64,000 bases of DNA from Glandiceps talaboti (Eukaryota > Hemichordata > Enteropneusta > Spengelidae). A model generated the notes under the pieces. That model was not told where the DNA came from and searched no databases. It worked only from the letters and a program-made list of their open reading frames with translations. Positions 59,757-64,000 of the stretch are shown here, piece after piece. The position numbers were made by a program, and so were the translations under genes. The stretch is taken from the NCBI RefSeq assembly GCF_964340395.1, contig NC_135558.1:22381564-22445563 (forward strand), given 5' to 3'. Positions within the stretch are counted from its first letter, which is position 1. The number at the start of each line of letters is the position of its first letter.

Positions 59757-59904
59757 GGGTATGCTACAAGGGTCTCTTCACTTTAAACATTACACCAAAA
59801 GCTACAGAAGTCCCTCTTCGGGTACTGTCTGGGTATGCTACAAGGGTCTCTTCACTTTAAACATTACACCGAAAGCTACAGAAGTCCCTCTTCGGATACT
59901 GTCT
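59757..59904. repeat. 74-bp tandem duplication
   Basis: GGGTATGCTACAAGGGTCTC through TTCGG(G/A)TACTGTCT occurs twice with two differences. It lies just before the CpG-richer stretch at 60.1-60.9 kb. Confidence 0.95.
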
Positions 59905-60082
59905 GTTTTGCAGTTTAAACAGCACTCCGTCATCGGTTAGGGTCAACAGCTCAATAGCATTATTTTCAACCGGGAGCCGACAATTTCTGTGGAAACAGTT
60001 ATTGCCTAGTAAAACTTGCTTGTTTAGGACGGTCAAAATTATGAATATATAATGAATATATTTGATTTAAAAATGCAGCAAT

Positions 60083-60439
60083 ATGGAATTTGTTACACAC
60101 TGTACAACAAATTCTGATGATAGGGCAAGTTGTGTTCTATGGCTCTATAGTAAATTACACTCTGGGATTTTCGTCCTACCCACTGGGATTTTTGTCAGAA
60201 AAGTACATACTTTATTCAATAGTCGTAACATTTCCGACGTTTACATGAGGGTCTATGCATTCATCACCAATGTCAAATTGAACACACAAGCTGTTAACGG
60301 GTTCCCGATCAATTTACGGGAGCGGAGTTCCCACCAACCCCATAGTGGTACAAGTGTGGCCGTGATCAAAGTGAACCTGTACAACGGAAAACATACAAAA
60401 TGCTTTGAAAATGATGTTTTAACTAAGAAGGCAAGCTAG
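60083..60439 (+). CDS. Uncertain reading frame of 118 codons in a CpG-richer stretch
   Basis: Open from ATG 60083 to TAG 60439, with more CpG and more balanced codons than neighbouring DNA. It contains SRNISDVYMRVYAFITNVKL and NGFPINLRERSSHQPHSGTS. No family recognised, and no signal peptide or membrane segment. It could be a lineage-specific small gene, one exon of a larger gene with the frame at 60559, or a relic. Confidence 0.25.
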   Translation: MEFVTHCTTNSDDRASCVLWLYSKLHSGIFVLPTGIFVRKVHTLFNSRNISDVYMRVYAFITNVKLNTQAVNGFPINLRERSSHQPHSGTSVAVIKVNLYNGKHTKCFENDVLTKKAS

Positions 60440-60558
60440 CTTCACATCATAAAATATCCTCAGTATGATTGTAATTTTTCTTGGAAAACAATCGTCGTCT
60501 TATTGTATGTTTTGCTTTCCAACATGATATTGAGAGTCAATTGTTTTTATTTTGATTC

Positions 60559-60904
60559 ATAACAGGCATGTACCCCTGTCGCAATCAACGTAGAAAGACG
60601 CAACACTAACATTTGTTGCAATAGTGTCTACTGTGACCTGGAAAATTACCTGCATCATGCCAAATACATGTTTAAATGTATACAGTGTTGGTCGACAATG
60701 GTATGTGTTTACATGTCAACGATATTTGATCTGAATCGGCTTCAAGTTCGCATGAGAGTTCAAGTGCCGATATTGCAAGTCATCTATTACATTTATGATT
60801 TTGTCAGTAGGATAGCAAACTTTCCCATCGACATATGGCATAGTATCGTGTGGTCTGTTGTTTTATGCGAGACTATATTGAATTCGGGCAGATTCACACG
60901 TTAG
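60559..60904 (+). CDS. Uncertain exon-like frame, 115 codons
   Basis: Begins after an acceptor-like GATTCATAACAG and stays open to TAG 60904. Cys-rich first third (NTNICCNSVYCDLENY, FKCIQCW), then FDLNRLQVRMRVQVPILQVI and a hydrophobic end. It shares strand, orientation and CpG character with 60083-60439, so they may be two exons, but the earlier frame closes with TAG and no good donor was found. Confidence 0.22.
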
Positions 60905-61030
60905 AAAGTTATTTCCATGACAATAGAGTAATGTTTACCCGAGGCTATGATCGAACAATGGGAGAAGGTTTGTTACGAATCTGTCTAGTTAGTTGTCTGT
61001 GATATAGTGTATTATCACCAGTTTTAGTGG

Positions 61031-61438
61031 CCAATGGGAACAGCCTGGAGGGCATCATTCAGCTTGACTTTACCAAACAACACAGGTTTTTGCTCCCAGC
61101 GCTCCAGTTTCCTGGACTGCATGCCATGACTCAGGAGCATCCCTCACTGGACTTCATGGGAGGCAAGTTGGTAAATCTGTTTTTTGCAAGACAGAGCATA
61201 CTTATCTAATAATAAATTTCAAGGCTGAGGGACACTTGGTCCAATACAGTATACCACAGCTGTTTTATGCAATGAGCGTGTAGCCTGGAGCTGTAAGGAA
61301 AGTGTCACTCAGTTTGGTTTTATCAAATGATGCAAGTTTTCCCCAGGCACTCCAGTTTCCTTTTTCATTAAATTGACACTGAACCCATGATAGGACAGTC
61401 ATCACAAGACATTAGTTGCAAGACAGTGCATACTTTTA
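61031..61438. repeat. Two diverged copies of a dispersed repeat in tandem
   Basis: Copy 1 (about 61040-61200) and copy 2 (about 61278-61438) align at AGCCTGGAG, CA(G/A)GTTTT..CCCAG(C/G)C(G/A)CTCCAGTTTCC and TTGCAAGACAG(A/T)GCATACTT. The CTCCAGTTTCC word is typical of intronic repeats. The uninterrupted frame in copy 1 (61027-61209) is thus better read as repeat sequence than as an exon. Confidence 0.5.
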
Positions 61439-61455
61439 GTCCCCAAAGGGCACTG

Positions 61456-61481
61456 CCCCCCCCCCCGGGGGGGGGGGGGGG
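61456..61481. repeat. C11 then G15 self-complementary run
   Basis: Eleven C directly followed by fifteen G, between GGGCACTG and GATATTATG. Perfectly self-complementary; possible hairpin or assembly junction. Confidence 0.9.
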
Positions 61482-61644
61482 ATATTATGTTATGTTCTGT
61501 CCATGCGTCCATCTATCCATCCATCCATACATGCTGTCTAGAGGATGAATTTATATATATACCCCTGATTCTGTTCTACCCCTGATGAGTGAGGAATACA
61601 CACCTCACGGAACAGTTCTGTAGGGTCAATAGCATGTAATTTTG

Positions 61645-61647
<3 letters not shown>

Positions 61648-61724
<77 letters not shown>
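61648..61724. repeat. (TA)n microsatellite
   Basis: About 38 TA dinucleotides. Confidence 0.98.
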
Positions 61725-61728
<4 letters not shown>

Positions 61729-62639
61729 GATTAACAATATTATTAATATCATCCTACTAATCCTCATATATAATGTTTTGAGATGATGTTTTACTGTGGA
61801 TCATTACTTTATGATAATTTTATTTCCACCCCACCAATCCAACTGCACCCCACCATCTCCTCCCATTGTTGTTGTATAGAAGCATTTTGTAAAAGGTTTC
61901 AATCAACAAAATAATTTAAGAAAGAGTCTCTTTTTATCATTTACTTTGTACATGTGTAGTATTTATTCATCATGATTTTGTGCCATAAATTTGTCCAGAG
62001 CTAAAACTGTAAGTTAGATATCTTCTGTGACTTTGTGCCCATATGGAACATACACCATGATCAGTGTGTTCTCTAAGATAATTTGATGAGCCACTGATAA
62101 TACACAGCTATTACTAGTAGTATTACAATTACTTTTGACACCTCAAAATTTGGTGTTCCCCTATCCTTCACTATGTGGTGACTCATAGTTAAAACAAAGT
62201 TTTCATCACTTTGACCAGGGGCATGAGGCAACAATTCTGGTGAAACCCGAAAATGATAATGATGTGATACAGGTAATAAAGGCCCAAGTTATGAGTCACA
62301 TTTACATACTTACTTCTTTATTTATAGTATAATTTAATAAACTCATTATAAACGTCTATGCATATTTGTTATTTTTGGTATAAGGCCAGAAATGGAATGA
62401 TTAAAAATATTATATGTATGTACTTGTCATGAGGGGAACTTCGCCTTTACCAGCAAAATGCAATTCTTGCACTTTCTTATCAATCCTTATCAGCTCATTA
62501 CCATAACTAAGTGTTTGCTTTTTGTAATTACATCTGATAAGCCTGAGTCGTCGCTGGTACAGGTACTAGGTCAAGACAAATGCTGCCGAATGTGTGCAAG
62601 TACTAGTGAGTGTGTTACTCCGCCACGAGGCACAACTGG

Positions 62640-62690
62640 CTTGGGTGAAAGGTTACGATTTGGCTTGGGTGAAAGGTCACGATCCGATCG
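62640..62690. repeat. Short tandem duplication and palindrome
   Basis: GGCTTGGGTGAAAGGT(T/C)ACGAT is duplicated in tandem (about 22 bp). It runs into TCACGATCCGATCGTGA, an 8+1+8 palindrome. The frames at 62458-62847 across it have no recognised homology. Confidence 0.7.
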
Positions 62691-62849
62691 TGATCATAAC
62701 ATTAGGATACATCGTGCACCGTACATTAACGATGTTACATGTGGTATATGGACATCAGATATGGGAATTTTCTATTTAAATATCTCTGTGCTTATTTTTT
62801 CAAAAAATTATTTAACTAACTATGGAACGAGAAAATTAAAACTGTAGTT

Positions 62850-63881
62850 CGAGTGCAAGGTTACTTTCAAGGAGTGAATCATTTGAGTCAAGGGACGTTA
62901 TCTCAGCTGGTACAACTTTTATAATCCTATTACAGTTGACATTGCAAACAGATGTAGAGATTGTCAACAACCCGACTTGCCTATTGATGAACTCGGGTTA
63001 TCTGTAGTTTGGTTTTACCAAGGCATTTCCAACATGTACACTTTCTGGTCTTTTAAAAAAAATGAAACATTTTAAGATAATCGTGCAAAAAGTTTATATA
63101 ATGGAAAACTCCAAAAAAGAATAAAGAAAAAGAAAGTATAAGGATGGATTTAGTCTGTAATGCTTTATCTGTTACTAACATTAATGGAATATGATCATGG
63201 TGCAAAATCGACGCTTAGTGCGCTCGCGACAGCTGACGCACTGCACTGCTTGGCGTGCTTGAGCTCAAATGCATTCCTTGCTTAAACTAGTAATACAGAA
63301 GGCTAGGGCACGGCATCGAATAAACCAATCAAGACGCTTCAAATCGAACATGTGACCCATGAATTTTCTCTCAAAGCTTGATACCACCTGCTACCCTGTT
63401 GTGGTGAGATATATATTTCGCATGTTGCAGTACATTGTGGAGTTTGCAGAACATTAAAACTGATTGCCGAAATAGCATATTATTTGAAATGAAGCTCCGA
63501 AACGTCGCGTCTTTTGCGAGGGAAATAAACAAAAACACAATTGATAATATTTTATTTTAATCAATATTTGGTGCTGAAGAGTTTTAGTAGTCTCGAACAC
63601 ACAGTTGATTCCGGTCTATATTATTTTCATAAAATTACGTAAAAATAATCGTTAAACAGTCGTCATATCTGTGTCTCTTCAAAATTATTCTAGCTTGATT
63701 TGATCGAGTCAAATATATGTATTTCTCTGTGTATTATAATTAGATATTAATTAGCGATTCAAGATACTGAAATCATTATAAACAAGAACTTGACGGAACT
63801 TTTTGATGTTGTCTATATTCATGTTATTCAATATTGTTATAGACACCAGAATTGTTGCCTCATGCCCTTGCTTTGACCTGC

Positions 63882-63918
<37 letters not shown>

Positions 63919-64000
63919 TTATGTTTGTTATTAGAGGTCACACTGACCATAATGTGCCATCTATCCTCCAGTGATTCCATTTATCATTTGTACCTACCCA
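62850..64000. other. Intergenic or intron-like sequence to the right edge
   Basis: A CpG-denser patch near 63200-63260 (GACGCTTAGTGCGCTCGCGA) and 63480-63520. A (CAA)n tract occupies 63880-63917. No exon recognised. Confidence 0.45.
63880..63917. repeat. (CAA)n microsatellite
   Basis: Twelve CAA trinucleotides. Confidence 0.97.

Noticed and set aside
61027-61209. Exon joined to the signal-peptide exon at 35102
   Set aside because: A decayed neighbouring copy and typical repeat wording indicate a dispersed repeat; a matching phase has a one-in-three chance.

Overview
The window is nuclear DNA of an intron-rich, AT-rich animal genome, almost certainly a marine invertebrate. I infer this from widely spaced GT-AG exons, tRNA-derived SINEs, many miniature inverted-repeat elements, abundant ACATGTA-type words, poly-G/C runs and very large tandem-repeat arrays. 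I cannot fix the phylum; a lophotrochozoan or an invertebrate deuterostome would both fit. Only a few thousand bases look like genes, and the six largest minisatellites alone fill about 8 kb. || Layout. (1) 1-10.3 kb, minus strand: the 5' part of a deoxyhypusine synthase gene (DHPS), four coding exons recognised by conserved protein sequence, with the C-terminal exons beyond the left edge. Its introns hold a TTAA-flanked miniature transposon, a 37-bp minisatellite, a 78-bp minisatellite and a (GA)n tract. Its first coding exon carries an apparent one-base deletion. (2) 8.1-about 25 kb, plus strand: a second, unrecognised gene built from exons at 8091-8152, 12309-12395 and 19124-19244, with two weaker exons at 23.2 and 25.1 kb. 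Its first exon lies inside DHPS intron 1, so the two genes overlap 5' to 5' on opposite strands with interleaved exons. A 26-bp minisatellite containing a KpnI site sits between them. (3) 12.7-18.1 kb: nested inverted repeats, a tandem repeat of about 240 bp and a 5'-truncated non-LTR retrotransposon. (4) 18.7-34.5 kb: foldback/MITE-like elements, dispersed repeats, a 105-bp minisatellite split by a MITE-like insertion, and SINE copies. (5) 34.98 kb, plus strand: a candidate first exon encoding a signal peptide, with no convincing downstream partner. (6) 35-64 kb: mostly intron-like or intergenic DNA with SINEs, a 66-bp and a 29-bp minisatellite, a decayed protein-coding relic (minus strand, 48.7-49.2 kb), a 286-bp mariner-like MITE at 55.5 kb, and a CpG-richer stretch at 59.7-60.9 kb with two unexplained reading frames. 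|| How it works together. DHPS makes the hypusine precursor on translation factor eIF5A, a housekeeping function. The overlapping plus-strand gene suggests shared or antisense-coupled transcription of the two 5' ends. Nearly everything else is repeat biology: arrays that grew from dispersed elements, MITEs inserted into arrays, and inverted pairs of the same repeat family.
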